DNA from: Limimaricola litoreus
Lineage (GTDB): Bacteria; Pseudomonadota; Alphaproteobacteria; Rhodobacterales; Rhodobacteraceae
Direction: 5' to 3'
Length of the DNA stretch: 64,000 bases
Assembly (NCBI RefSeq): GCF_024159025.1
Contig: NZ_JAMYXC010000210.1
Coordinates: forward strand, 21,098-85,097
Position 1 is the first letter of the stretch. Each line of letters begins with the position of its first letter. Positions 24,721-34,032 of the stretch are shown here, in pieces. The notes below the pieces were generated by a model. It saw only the letters and a list, made by a program, of their open reading frames with translations, did no database searches and was not told where the DNA came from. Made by a program: the position numbers and the translations under genes.

Positions 24721-26268
24721 ATGATGACTTTGGGCATTCACCACGTCACGGCGATCACGCGCAACGTGCAGGCCAATGTCGACTTCTACGCGGGCTTCCT
24801 CGGTCTTCGGCTCGTCAAGCAAACGGGCGGCTTCGAGGATGCCGAGCAGTTGCACCTGTTCTACGGGGATGCCGCCGGCAGCCCGGGCTCGCTTGTGACC
24901 TTTCTCGTATGGGAAGAAGGCTCCGCCGGGCGTGTCGGTCATGGCCAGGTGGCCGAGATTGCCCTTGCCGTTCCGCGCGAGGCAATCGGCACCTGGCTCA
25001 TGCGGGCCATCGACGCCGGTCTGCCAAGCGAGGGACCCGTTCGAGAGTTCGGTGAGCCGGTTCTGCGCCTGAAGGACCCCGACCGTATCATCGTGAAGCT
25101 CGTGGGCAGTGACATGAGGGCCGAGGCGCCGCTGACCGATCCGGCGGCACCGACTCGGCTGCGAGCGGTGAGCCTGCTGAGCGAAGCCCCCGATGTGACG
25201 GGCGGCTTCATCGCAGGCATGGGGTATCGACGCGGCGCGCGGGAAGGAAACATCCAGCGCTGGCTGTCGGATCGGGATGCCGTCGACATCCGGGACGCCG
25301 GCGGCTTCGTTCCGGGCATCCCGGGCACGGGTATCATCGATCATGTGGCGTTCCGCGCGGCGGACGCCGAGGCCCTGCGCCGGATGCGTGTCGCGCTCAA
25401 GAATAGCGAGGACCTCACCACGGTCCACGACCGCAAGTATTTCCAGTCTCTTTACGTTCGCGAGCCCGCTGGAACACTTGTCGAATATGCCACCGATGGT
25501 CCGGGGATGACCGTGGACGAGGAGGCGGGGCACCTGGGAGAGACGTTGTTCGTCCCCTCCGATGACGCGGATCGCGCCGCGGATCTGCGCGTCATGCTTC
25601 CGCAATTCGCCCTGCCAGGCGCGGAAAGAATTGCCATGCGGGACCTGTCTTTCATCCACCGCTTTCACACGCCCGAGCGACCGAATGGCCACGTGATCCT
25701 GACGCTGCACGGCACCGGCGGGAACGAGACCGACCTTTTCCCGCTCGCCGCGCGGCTCGACCCGGAGGCGACGCTTCTGGGCGTTCGCGGTCGCTCGACC
25801 GAGGAAGGCGTGACCCGCTTCTTTCGCAGGCGCGATATGGCCCGGTTCGACCAAGCGGACATCCAAGCCGAAGCCGAAGTGTTCAACGCCTTCATGCAGG
25901 ACGCCGCAAGTGCCTATGGGCTTGATCCGGACAACATCACCGTGCTCGGATATTCGAATGGCGCCAACTTCGCCGCCGCGGTGGCGAGCATCTACCCCGG
26001 GTTGATCCGTCGCGCGATCCTGTTGCGACCGCTGATGCCGCTCGATGACTCTCCACAGGTCGACCTGTCCGGCCTTGAGCTGCTGACCATCGCCGGCGCC
26101 GATGACCCTTATGGCCGCTTTGCGCAGCGTCTCAACGACTGGGCCCTGGACAGTGGCGCGCAGCTCGACGCGCAACGGATCGAGGGCGGTCACGGGCTGA
26201 CGCGGGAGGACTTCGCCATCGCGCGGAACTGGCTGGACGAGGTTCGGAAGGGAAGGTGCAATGACTGA
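24721..26268 (+). CDS. Fusion protein: MhqO-like ring-cleaving dioxygenase + MhqD-like alpha/beta hydrolase
   Basis: A 515-aa two-part protein. Residues 1-~300 form a double-VOC extradiol dioxygenase: HHVTAITRNVQANVDFYAGF, the LFYGDAAGSPGSLVTF block, IIDHVAFRAADA and AGTLVEYATDGPGM with its Glu ligand. Residues ~306-515 form a serine hydrolase: HGTGGNETDLF oxyanion hole, GYSNGANFAAAV nucleophile elbow, GADDPYGRFAQ Asp region and GGHGLTREDF His. The separate genes at 9243-10841 match the two halves. There is no stop or frameshift at the join, so the fusion is genuine in this sequence. It is coupled to an acetyltransferase gene by an 8-nt overlap. Confidence 0.88.
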   Translation: MMTLGIHHVTAITRNVQANVDFYAGFLGLRLVKQTGGFEDAEQLHLFYGDAAGSPGSLVTFLVWEEGSAGRVGHGQVAEIALAVPREAIGTWLMRAIDAGLPSEGPVREFGEPVLRLKDPDRIIVKLVGSDMRAEAPLTDPAAPTRLRAVSLLSEAPDVTGGFIAGMGYRRGAREGNIQRWLSDRDAVDIRDAGGFVPGIPGTGIIDHVAFRAADAEALRRMRVALKNSEDLTTVHDRKYFQSLYVREPAGTLVEYATDGPGMTVDEEAGHLGETLFVPSDDADRAADLRVMLPQFALPGAERIAMRDLSFIHRFHTPERPNGHVILTLHGTGGNETDLFPLAARLDPEATLLGVRGRSTEEGVTRFFRRRDMARFDQADIQAEAEVFNAFMQDAASAYGLDPDNITVLGYSNGANFAAAVASIYPGLIRRAILLRPLMPLDDSPQVDLSGLELLTIAGADDPYGRFAQRLNDWALDSGAQLDAQRIEGGHGLTREDFAIARNWLDEVRKGRCND

Positions 26269-26587
26269 CATCCGCATTACCAGGAAGGTTCGCGATGCGC
26301 GTCACGGCCGCTACGTGGCAAAGGTGGCCGGTCTGGAGGGTGAAGCCGAGCTGACCTTCACGCGTCGCTCCGACAAGGTCATCAGCGCCGATCACACCGG
26401 CGTGCCAGATGCCATGTCCGGGCGGGGCGTCGCCAAGGCGCTCTATGATTTCATGTTGGAAGACGCACGAGAACACGGGTTCCGCATCATTCCCGTCTGC
26501 CCCTTCGTGAAGAAACAGCTTGAACGCCAGCGCCGCGATCCGACCTCAGACGTGGAGCGCCTCTTCAAGACCGACACGACGACTTGA
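26261..26587 (+). CDS. Small GNAT-like N-acetyltransferase (YidJ/YjdJ type)
   Basis: A 108-aa homologue of the protein encoded at 8715-9020. It shares the acetyl-CoA loop MSGRGVAKALYDFMLEDAREHG (~residues 49-70, shown here in part as GRGVAKALYDF) and the tail FRIIPVCPFVKKQLERQ. It starts inside the fused dioxygenase-hydrolase gene. Its repeated association with dioxygenase and hydrolase functions argues for a role in that pathway, perhaps acetylating an aromatic amine or a reactive product, but no substrate is known. Confidence 0.83.
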   Translation: MTDIRITRKVRDARHGRYVAKVAGLEGEAELTFTRRSDKVISADHTGVPDAMSGRGVAKALYDFMLEDAREHGFRIIPVCPFVKKQLERQRRDPTSDVERLFKTDTTT

Positions 26588-26729
26588 ACCCGGACAAGGG
26601 AGAGGGTCGCGGCGATCGCTGCAACGGCAGCCAAGTCGCCCATGAGCTCGCGCGCACAGCGATGTGACCTGCTCCCCTTGAGATCCCTCAGTCTGATGTA
26701 GAGTTTGCTCAATTGCGAAGGAGCAGACG

Positions 26730-26993
26730 ATGCGAAAGAGCCGCTTCACCGAGGCGCAGATCATCGGGATGATCAAGGAGCAGGAAGCCGGGATGCCGAC
26801 TGCCGAAGTCTGTCGCCGTCATGGGCTCAGCCCGGCGACGTTCTACAAGCTGAAGGCCCGGTATGGCGGCATGGAAGTGTCCGATGCCGCGAAGCTGAAG
26901 GCGCTGACGGATGAGAATGCCAAGCTCAAACGCCTGTTGGCCGATACCATGCTGGACAACGTGGTTCTGAAAGACCTGCTGGGAAAGAACTGA
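26730..26993 (+). CDS. IS3-family transposase OrfA
   Basis: An 87-aa HTH protein. The motif [44 protein letters not shown] covers residues ~5-48 (landmarks [12 protein letters not shown] and [11 protein letters not shown]), followed by a leucine-zipper-like stretch [17 protein letters not shown]. It is intact, with AAGGAG upstream. Without a functional OrfB it cannot mobilise the element, though OrfA proteins can act as regulators. Confidence 0.85.
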   Translation: MRKSRFTEAQIIGMIKEQEAGMPTAEVCRRHGLSPATFYKLKARYGGMEVSDAAKLKALTDENAKLKRLLADTMLDNVVLKDLLGKN

Positions 26994-26995
26994 CG

Positions 26996-27508
26996 GTGAG
27001 CCATCGTCCGCCATTGATGGAGTGGATGGCTCCCGCTCCCGGCATCGCAATGTGCCTGATCGCCGACACCAGCATCTCGGGCGCTCGTGTTGCCCGCGAG
27101 CTGGACGCGCTGGTGCGGATCTACGGGAAGCCCTCTTGCATCGTCAGCGACAACGGAACGGAGTTCACCAGCCGGGCCATTCTGAAATGGGCCGACCAGA
27201 ACGCGGTCCCCTGGCACTACATTGACCCCGGAAAGCCGCAGCAGAATGCCTTCATCGAGTCATTCAACGGCAGTCTACGCGACGAGCTGTTGAACGAGGA
27301 GATCTTCGACACCTTGGACGATGCCCGGCGAAAGCTGGCCCTCTAGCGCTACGACTACAACGCCGTCAGGCCGCACTCCTCGCTCGGAAACCAGACACCG
27401 CTCGAAGCGCGCCGGGCGCTTGAGCAATTTGAGGGCGCCGCGCCCGCCGCGCTTGCCCGAAACGACCAGTCCAACTACCAATCTCAAACCCGCAAACTCT
27501 CGTTATGA
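26996..27508 (+). pseudogene. IS3-family transposase OrfB, truncated and interrupted
   Basis: Residues from [17 protein letters not shown] onward are the C-terminal half of the DDE integrase domain, including SDNGTEFTS (second Asp) and [17 protein letters not shown] (Glu). The N-terminal ~170 residues and the first Asp are missing. In their place is a ~43-bp segment (27014-27056) resembling the upstream end of the IS110-type element at 31385-31427. A TAG at 27344 replaces the usual Trp codon before RYDYNAVRPHSSLG. It is not functional. Confidence 0.8.
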
Positions 27509-27747
27509 CCGAGGGACCGGCGGGGAGCAGGTCACCGGACATTGACGCTCTCGGGCCGGTCGGCATTAGCACAAGAAAGCTATGCCGCGGAGAGATCTTC
27601 GGCGACGTTCTACCGCAACCGGTCACGAGTTGCCGACCTGTCATCAGTTGCGATGTCATTTAATGGCGTGACCACCACATGCGTCAGGCGCCTGTTCTCT
27701 TCCTTGGACCACTTCAGCCGGTGGCTCCCGGACCGTGAGACCGTCGG

Positions 27748-30700
27748 TCAAAGTATGAAGTCGTCCTCGGTCAGACGGGAGAGCCCCCGGACGACAAAGG
27801 CGAAGTCGGCTCTGCCATCGCCGTCGACGTCGCCCGACACGATCATGTCCTTGCCTCTGCTGACCGCGCGCAACTCTCCCTTCGTGTCCGAAAAGCCGTC
27901 GTCGCCGATGTACTGGAAGGCCTGATTGCCGCCGCCTTCGCGGGCGTCGATCGCCTTCAGGCTGATCACATCGTTCTGCTGGCGGTGGAAGTCCGAGATG
28001 ACGTCGCGGTCTTTGGTCGCGCTGTCCCTGATCGAGCGGAAGACGAAAATATCGCCGCCGCCGCCGCCGCGATAATAGTCCTGCCCTTTCCCCCCATCGA
28101 GCAGGTCGCCGCCGCCATGGCCGAACATCCTGTCGTCGCCATTGCCACCGCGGATCACGTCGGCGCCGCCGCTGCCCTTGCCAATGTCGTTGCCGCGGCC
28201 AAGCAGCAAGGTATCGTCGCCGGTGCCACCGATGGCGGTGTCGGCCCCGCTGCCGCCCCTGAGCGTATCGTCGCCAGCACCGCCTCTGAGGGTGTCGTTG
28301 CGCGAACCACCGATCATCTTGTCGGTGCCGCCGTTGCCCTTGAGGTCATCGGCCCCGCCGCCGCCCCGGATGATATCGTTTCCCGCACCACCGTTTATCT
28401 TGTCGGCACCGCCGTTCCCATTGAGGATGTCGCGGCCCACGCCACCCCTGACGATATCGTTGCCCGCGCCGCCGTTTATCTTGTCGTTGCCGCCGTTCCC
28501 CTGCAGGGTATCGCGGCCTGCACCGCCATTGATGATGTCGGTCTCGCTAGAGCCTCGGACCCTGTCGTTGCCGCCTCCTGCGTTGATCTTGCCGCCACTG
28601 GTCAGAACGATGACGTCGGCGCCGTTGGTGGCCATGGCGGCCACCCTGGCCGTCGCGGCGCTTTCCACGATTTCCGAGGTGCCCTGCCCATCGCGATAGC
28701 TCGCCCGGACGGATATGCCGGCCCCCACATCGGCGCTGCCGAGGGTGTAGCTCGTCCCCCTGGCCCCGCTGATCGCGGTGTCACCACGCAGCCATTGATA
28801 GGACAGCGTGCCGAGACCGTCTTCGTCGGCCAAGCTGTGCTGCACGGTCAGGGTCGCGCCGACTTTCGCAGGGCCCGAGATCGCGACGTTGCCGGTCGGG
28901 GCGTCATTGACGTTCAGGATCGCCGCCGTCGGGCCGCTGTCGACGGCTTCGGGGCCTTTGGATCCGGCTGCGTCGAAGGTGACCCGGACCGTCAGTACGT
29001 GGCCGACATCGGCCTGGCCCGGGACATAGGTCTTGGCCGATGCGCCGGGAATGGTCTCACCATTGCGATACCATTGGTAGGCGAAGGTGCCCGCCGCGCT
29101 CGCAGGCAGGGTGGTTTTCGCCGACAACGTCCCGTCTTCGGCGGCGGTGCCGACGATCTCGACCTCGAAGGACGGGGCCTCGCGGAACTGTGGGCCGATC
29201 GCCTTGCCTGCCTCTGACTGGGCGTCGTCATTGTCGAAGATCGTGACCGTCGCGTCGAGCGTCGACAGCCCGTTGGAGAACAGGGCTCCGGTGGGTTCGG
29301 TGAAGCGCAGGGTGAACGTCTCGTCGCCTTCGATTGCGACATCACCATAGACCGAGATACCGACCTCGGCGCTGAGCAGGCCCTTTGCGATGGTCACGGT
29401 CCCTGCGGCGGGAAAGTAGTCCTCTCTGGCCGTGGCAGTGCCTTCGACGGTCGCGAAGCGGATGGTGATGTCGCTGGTCGCGGGCTGCGACAGCACCAGG
29501 AAGACCGATGCACGGTCGGAACTGCCGTTGCCCTCGATGAGGCCGGTATCCACGGTCTCGATCTGTACCGTCGTGCTCTTGGGCGGCTTGGCGATGCCCC
29601 GCCCCGGCTCGCCGATCCCTGCCGGCCCGGAGATCGGCCCGCCATCATCGTCGAGGATCGTCGCAAAAGCCTGAAGCAATGGAGCATTGTTCTCGAAAAC
29701 GGCATTTCGGAGCGAGCTCAACACGACGGAGAACTGTTCGTCTCCCTCGATCTCCACGTCGCCATAGATACTCGTGGTGAGGCGCAGGCTTTCCTGACCC
29801 TCCCGGATGGTCAGAGTCCCACGCGACGGGAAGTAATCGCCCGATCCCTCGTCCGCTGAACCGCCAATGACCGTATATTGCATGGTGATGCTCGCCGGGG
29901 CAGGACGGTCGAGCGTGATGAGGAAATGGCCGGGATCGCTGCTGCTATTGCCTTCGATCACAGCGACGTCGTTTATCCGGACGGTCGGCAAGGTGTCGGA
30001 TGCAGAGGGTGGCCCCTGAATTTGGGTGCTCTCATCGACCCGCCCCCCGACAAGGCTGCCACCCGCGTCGTCGTCATCGAGGATCGTCACCGTCGCGGAA
30101 AGTGCCTCGGCGCCACCCACGAAGACGGCGTTATTGATATCTGTCAGCACGACCTGGAAGTCTTCGTCCCCTTCGATCAGGGTGTCGCCGTAGACCGATA
30201 GGTTGAGCCTGATCGCCTGCTCGCCAGCCTTGATCGAAAAGGAACCCCGAGTGTCGAAGTAGTCCCCTGTGGTCGGTGCCGCATCCACGCTTTGCAAATG
30301 GAATTGTCCACTGACGGCGGCTGTCGCGGGTCGGTCGAGCAAGATCAGAACGCTGGCCGGGTCCGAACTGCCCGCCCCCTCGATCAGTTTTACGCCCCGA
30401 ATGTCGAGCGTGGGCAGGACCCCCGCTTCGGCCGTGGGCCCCATGATGCGCTCCGCAAGACCACCGGTCCCCGGCACCGGATCGAGAATGGCATCGTCGT
30501 CATCGAGGATCGTCGCCGTCGCCGACAGCGCCGCGGCTCCATCCGCCAGCGTCGCGTTCTGGCGCGCCATCACCACAAGATCGAAGGTCTCGCTCCCTTC
30601 GATAAGGGTATCCCCATAGACGGAAACGGAAATGTCCACGCTCGATGACCCCGCCGGGATCGTCGCCGTCCCGCGCGTGTCGAAATAGTCCCCCGTCGTT

Positions 30701-30843
30701 GGAGCGGCGGATTGACTGTGCAGGAAATATTCCACCGTGACAGGCGCAGTAGCCATCTCATCGAGAAACAGCGTGAAAACGGCCTTCTTCGAACTGCTAT
30801 CACCCTCGAGGATTGTCAGGTCCCGAACATCTACAACCGACAT
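27748..30843 (-). CDS. Secreted Calx-beta / RTX calcium-binding repeat protein
   Basis: A 1031-aa modular exoprotein. It has four Calx-beta domains (~residues 3-120, 140-265, 285-405 and 425-545), each starting with an x-L/V-x-EGx-SS motif and ending in ATILDDDD or similar. Two Ig-like tandem modules follow (landmarks YQWYRNGETIPGA and YQWLRGDTAISGA, ~575-735). About a dozen glycine-rich RTX nonapeptides of GGxGxD type (~755-925) precede a C-terminal tail typical of type I secretion signals. No Sec signal is present. ATG 30843 is preferred over TTG 30858 and follows TTAGGA. No type I secretion genes are in the window. Probably a surface or adhesive protein; it is flanked by IS remnants on both sides. 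Confidence 0.85.
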   Translation of the reverse strand: MSVVDVRDLTILEGDSSSKKAVFTLFLDEMATAPVTVEYFLHSQSAAPTTGDYFDTRGTATIPAGSSSVDISVSVYGDTLIEGSETFDLVVMARQNATLADGAAALSATATILDDDDAILDPVPGTGGLAERIMGPTAEAGVLPTLDIRGVKLIEGAGSSDPASVLILLDRPATAAVSGQFHLQSVDAAPTTGDYFDTRGSFSIKAGEQAIRLNLSVYGDTLIEGDEDFQVVLTDINNAVFVGGAEALSATVTILDDDDAGGSLVGGRVDESTQIQGPPSASDTLPTVRINDVAVIEGNSSSDPGHFLITLDRPAPASITMQYTVIGGSADEGSGDYFPSRGTLTIREGQESLRLTTSIYGDVEIEGDEQFSVVLSSLRNAVFENNAPLLQAFATILDDDGGPISGPAGIGEPGRGIAKPPKSTTVQIETVDTGLIEGNGSSDRASVFLVLSQPATSDITIRFATVEGTATAREDYFPAAGTVTIAKGLLSAEVGISVYGDVAIEGDETFTLRFTEPTGALFSNGLSTLDATVTIFDNDDAQSEAGKAIGPQFREAPSFEVEIVGTAAEDGTLSAKTTLPASAAGTFAYQWYRNGETIPGASAKTYVPGQADVGHVLTVRVTFDAAGSKGPEAVDSGPTAAILNVNDAPTGNVAISGPAKVGATLTVQHSLADEDGLGTLSYQWLRGDTAISGARGTSYTLGSADVGAGISVRASYRDGQGTSEIVESAATARVAAMATNGADVIVLTSGGKINAGGGNDRVRGSSETDIINGGAGRDTLQGNGGNDKINGGAGNDIVRGGVGRDILNGNGGADKINGGAGNDIIRGGGGADDLKGNGGTDKMIGGSRNDTLRGGAGDDTLRGGSGADTAIGGTGDDTLLLGRGNDIGKGSGGADVIRGGNGDDRMFGHGGGDLLDGGKGQDYYRGGGGGDIFVFRSIRDSATKDRDVISDFHRQQNDVISLKAIDAREGGGNQAFQYIGDDGFSDTKGELRAVSRGKDMIVSGDVDGDGRADFAFVVRGLSRLTEDDFIL

Positions 30844-31384
30844 AAATTTTCCTAACAAATAAAAATACTTGCAGATGGAGTTGGTCAGAAAATATACGCA
30901 TTCCTACGTCACCCGGGTGACGCAGGGTAAGGCAGGATTCCAGTGAGTATATACAGCCGTGATTGTTTCGCAATTGACCTGATCGGTTTCCGGCATCCCC
31001 CCCGTTTGCGAAATATTTACGCGGCCAGCAATTCATATGAAATGAAGCCTCAGGGTCAGTATCCTTTCGTCGTTTTCGACAACCCCGTCTAGAGCGTTGG
31101 TTATTCTGGTGTCATCGCGACCTCATGCCCCGACCGACGACATGACCCAGATTTTTTGCCGTCCGCATCATGCCGCGAGCCCTGCTTTGAAAGAGTGGCG
31201 GACAGCACGGTTCTTGGCACTGTCGGGATGGGTCATTCCACCTGGCGTCGATAGGATGAACGCTCCCCGACGGGACCAGCCTGTCGAAATGGGCAGTCAC
31301 GTCACAAATGTCGTGTCGAACCGACAAGGTTTCGGCAGGTCGGCAAGAACGTGTCTATCGATTTAATGGGCTTTACAGGCTTTG
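30844..31384. other. Intergenic region upstream of the RTX gene up to the IS110-type element
   Basis: About 540 bp without a gene I can support. It contains a perfect 16-bp palindrome (30907-30922) and widely spaced inverted half-sites TTTCGCAA (30966-30973) and TTGCGAAA (31006-31013). It is noticeably more AT-rich near 30844-31030 than the surrounding coding sequence. This is the likely promoter/control region of the RTX gene. Confidence 0.4.
30907..30922. promoter_or_regulatory. Perfect 16-bp palindrome CGTCACCCGGGTGACG
   Basis: Lies 64-79 bp upstream of the RTX gene start in an otherwise AT-rich promoter. Position and perfect symmetry suggest an operator. The binding protein is unknown. 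Confidence 0.45.
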
Positions 31385-31712
31385 TTGATGGCGTGGATGC
31401 TCCCTCCCGACGGCATCGCAATGTGCCACTGTGATGTGTGTAGAGCCATCACGGAAGGAGAGTGCATCCATGTCCGAAGCTACCCTCATCGGTATCTATC
31501 TGGCAAAGCGTGTCTTCCAATTGCACGGAGCACGCGACGACGGGTCGGTCGTCTTCTGCAAGAAGCTCTCGCGACCTCAATTGATGGCCTTTGTGTCACA
31601 GCATCCAAAGTGCATCATCGCCATGGAAGCTTGCGCGACGGCGCATGGCTGGGGGCGTGAGATTGGCAAGCTGGGGCATGAAGTCCGCCTGATCCCACCG
31701 ATCTACGTGAAG

Positions 31713-33246
31713 ATCCCATGAGGAGGTGACCGGCGCCTGCAGCTCTGGAAGAGTCTTGGCACCCGCCATTTTTATGGAGATCACTGCCATGCGGACTACT
31801 TAGGTCACCACCACCGCCGCCGTGATATTCGTATCTCTGGAACTGAGCCGATCAACTTGGTTGATCACGGCGCTTGCAGCGGCCTTGGGCGCGAGGATGT
31901 CGCGTCATCAAATCCGGGGCGGCGATGTTCCCGCACTCTTGAAGCGCTTTGCGGACCTGCAACATACCGTCCAACGGCGGACCGGAAAAATCGTGCCGGT
32001 GGTCGTGATCCAAGAAGCTGGACTGGATGGGTTCTGGATCCCTCGCACATTGCTTGCGGCGGGCATCGAGAGCCATGTGGTCGACCCAGCCTCGATTGCC
32101 GTCTCTCGACGGCACCGTCGGGCCAAGACAGACCGGATTGATTGTGAAGCACTCGTCCGCACCCTCATGGCATGGAAACGCGGCGAACCCCGGGTCTGCG
32201 CCATGGTGCATGTGCCGACCCCGGAGGAGGAAGACCGTCGTCGCGTATGCCGGGAACTGAAGAGCTTGATCGGAGAACGCATCAGGCACGTGAACCGAGT
32301 GAAGGGGGTGCTCTTCGCGCAAGGTATTGGAGACTATGAGCCGCGGAACAAGGATCGCCAGAGGCGTCTGGAAGAGCTGCGCACCGGAGACGGACGCACT
32401 CTCCTGCACCACCTCAAGGCTCTGGTATTGCGCGAGTTGGATATTATCGAGTTGCTGAAACGACAGATTGAGACCGTGAAGATGGAGCGTGACGCACTAC
32501 TTGCCGAGATGTAGGCCGCCGGTTCAACGCCAGCCTCGGTGCGCATGCTGCTCAGTTTCAAGGGCATCGGCCCAGGCTTTGCCGGCGCCCTTTGGTCCGA
32601 AGGGCTGTTCCGAACGTTCAGAAACAGACGCCAGGTTGCGGCCTATGCGGGGCTCGCACCAACACCGTGGAAGAGCGGGGCAATCAACCACGAACAGGGC
32701 GTTTCCAAAGCCGGCAATCCCCGGCTGCGAGCTATCGCGGTGGAAATGGCTTGGCTCTGGCTGCGGCATTAACCGGGATCGGCGCTCACTCGGTGGCTCC
32801 ACGACCGGGTTGGCCGGCTTGGCCCACGCGCCAAAAAGGTCACGATTGTCGCGCTGGCGCGGAAGCTTCTCGTCGCCTTGTGGAAATACGTAACGAGCGG
32901 CGTTGTTATTGAGGGTGCAGCTATGAAAGCGGCGTGAAGCCGAACTCGAAATTTAAGAACTCCAGCGTTCCACCGAGGAATGATCAGCCTCGGCGGATCC
33001 GGGGGGACGGACCGGCGAATGGCATGGCCAAAAACTGCCGTAGTCAAGAGTGGTCCCGTCTGCTCGAACCCCGACCGCAGGAAGCGGGATGATGGTGCAG
33101 TCGGTATAACCGGCGACCGTATGTGAGCTTGAGCGCGTTGGTCCACGACACGCGCTCTATCAAGGGGTCGAACCCGGATCCGAATTGTCAGGGAGAGAAA
33201 CCAATGGCCTGAAGAATTCCCCTTGATCCGATCCTCCTCATGTGAG
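31713..33246 (+). mobile_element. IS110-family element nested inside the transposase gene of another IS110 element
   Basis: A 1,534-bp insertion that interrupts the host transposase gene. Subterminal 10-bp inverted repeats CATGAGGAGG (31717-31726) and CCTCCTCATG (33233-33242) mark its ends. It contains a decayed IS110-group transposase gene and ~300 bp of non-coding right end. Confidence 0.7.
31822..32937 (+). pseudogene. IS110-family transposase with two in-frame stops
   Basis: A 371-codon frame encoding an IS110-group transposase. Recognisable parts are VSLELSRSTWL, VVIQEAGLDGFW, SRRHRRAKTDRIDCEALVR and ERIRHVNRVKGVLFAQGI. The C-terminal part has FKGIGPGFAGALWSEGLFR, FRNRRQVAAYAGLAPTPW and the NHEQGVSKAGNPRLR block with catalytic Ser. 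A TAG at 32512 and a TAA at 32770 interrupt the frame without shifting it, so decay is by point mutation. The first DEDD position is Glu in VSLEL. Confidence 0.8.
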
Positions 33247-34032
33247 CCGTTCGTCAAGCGCCAGAAAAACGACGCGGCGGATGCCGAAGCGATCGTGGAG
33301 GCGGCCACGCGCCCCACCATGCGCTTTGTCGCGTTGAAATCGGAAGCGCAGCAGGCACGAGCGATGCTGTTCCGCACCCGGCAGATGTTCGTCGGCCAGC
33401 GAACCCAATTGATCAACGCTCTACGCGGACATCTTGCCGAGCATGGCTTGGTTGCTGCCAGAGGGCCTGCGCACCTCAAACGCCTCGCCGATGCGATCGA
33501 GGATGATGACACGGTGTTGCTTCAGGACATTCGCGAACTCGGCCGGATGTATCTGGAACAGATCGAGGGCCTGAATGCTCGGATCGCGGATCTCGACCAG
33601 AAGATGAGGGACGCGGCCAAAGAAGACGGCCGGGCACGACGCGCCCAAACCATGCCAGGCGTCGGCCCGGTGACAGCTCTTGCCATCGAAACTTTCGCTC
33701 CCGATCTGGCGACGTTTCGACGGGGGCGCGATTTTGCCGCCTGGCTCGGCCTTGTGCCGAAGCAGCATTCGACCGGCGGCAAACAACGATTGGGCAAGAC
33801 GTCGAAGATGGGCCAGCGCGACATCCGCACACTTCTGGTCTCCGGCGCGATGGCGGTGCTCCAGGCGGTCGAACGATTTGATACCCCGAACAGTGGCTGG
33901 TTGAAGCGCCTGCTGACGCGCAAGCCACGCATGGTCGCCGCGATCGCGCTCGCCAACAAGATGGCGCGTGGCCTCTGGGCCATGATGACAAAGCAAGAGG
34001 ATTACCGGAACCCGGCGGCGATGATGGCGTGA

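Larger units (their letters stand above)
26665..27534 (+). mobile_element. IS3-family insertion sequence remnant (IS407-like)
   Basis: Bounded by inverted repeats: TGACCTGCTCCCC at 26665 and its complement GGGGAGCAGGTCA ending at 27534, with similarity continuing inwards (tCCCTC-GT). It is 870 bp instead of the usual ~1.2-1.3 kb. It holds an intact orfA and an orfB that has lost its N-terminal part and carries an in-frame stop. No target-site duplication is visible (gatg versus ccgg outside), consistent with later rearrangement. Confidence 0.8.
31470..34032 (+). pseudogene. IS110-family transposase, split by insertion and lacking the first catalytic Asp
   Basis: The N-terminal fragment is 31470-31712 and the C-terminal fragment 33247-34032, together 343 codons (normal ~340). 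The fragments show the DEDD N-domain (GIYLAKRVFQLHG, IIAMEACATAHGWGREI) and the C-terminal transposase_20 domain (PGVGPVTALAIETFAPDL, FAAWLGLVPKQHSTGGKQ with the catalytic Ser). The usual GID of the first DEDD Asp reads GIY here, so the protein would be inactive even if rejoined. AAGGAG precedes the ATG. Confidence 0.8.

Noticed and set aside
27985..29217. 410-codon plus-strand frame rich in Ala/Val, and apparent short tandem repeats at 28.05-28.6 kb resembling a CRISPR array
   Set aside because: The ~27-nt periodicity encodes GGxGxD calcium-binding nonapeptides on the minus strand. There are no unique spacers and no cas genes.
31086..31384. Short frames (about 70-90 codons) upstream of the first IS110 transposase
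   Set aside because: No ribosome-binding sites, no recognisable domains and overlapping in several frames. Treated as non-coding.
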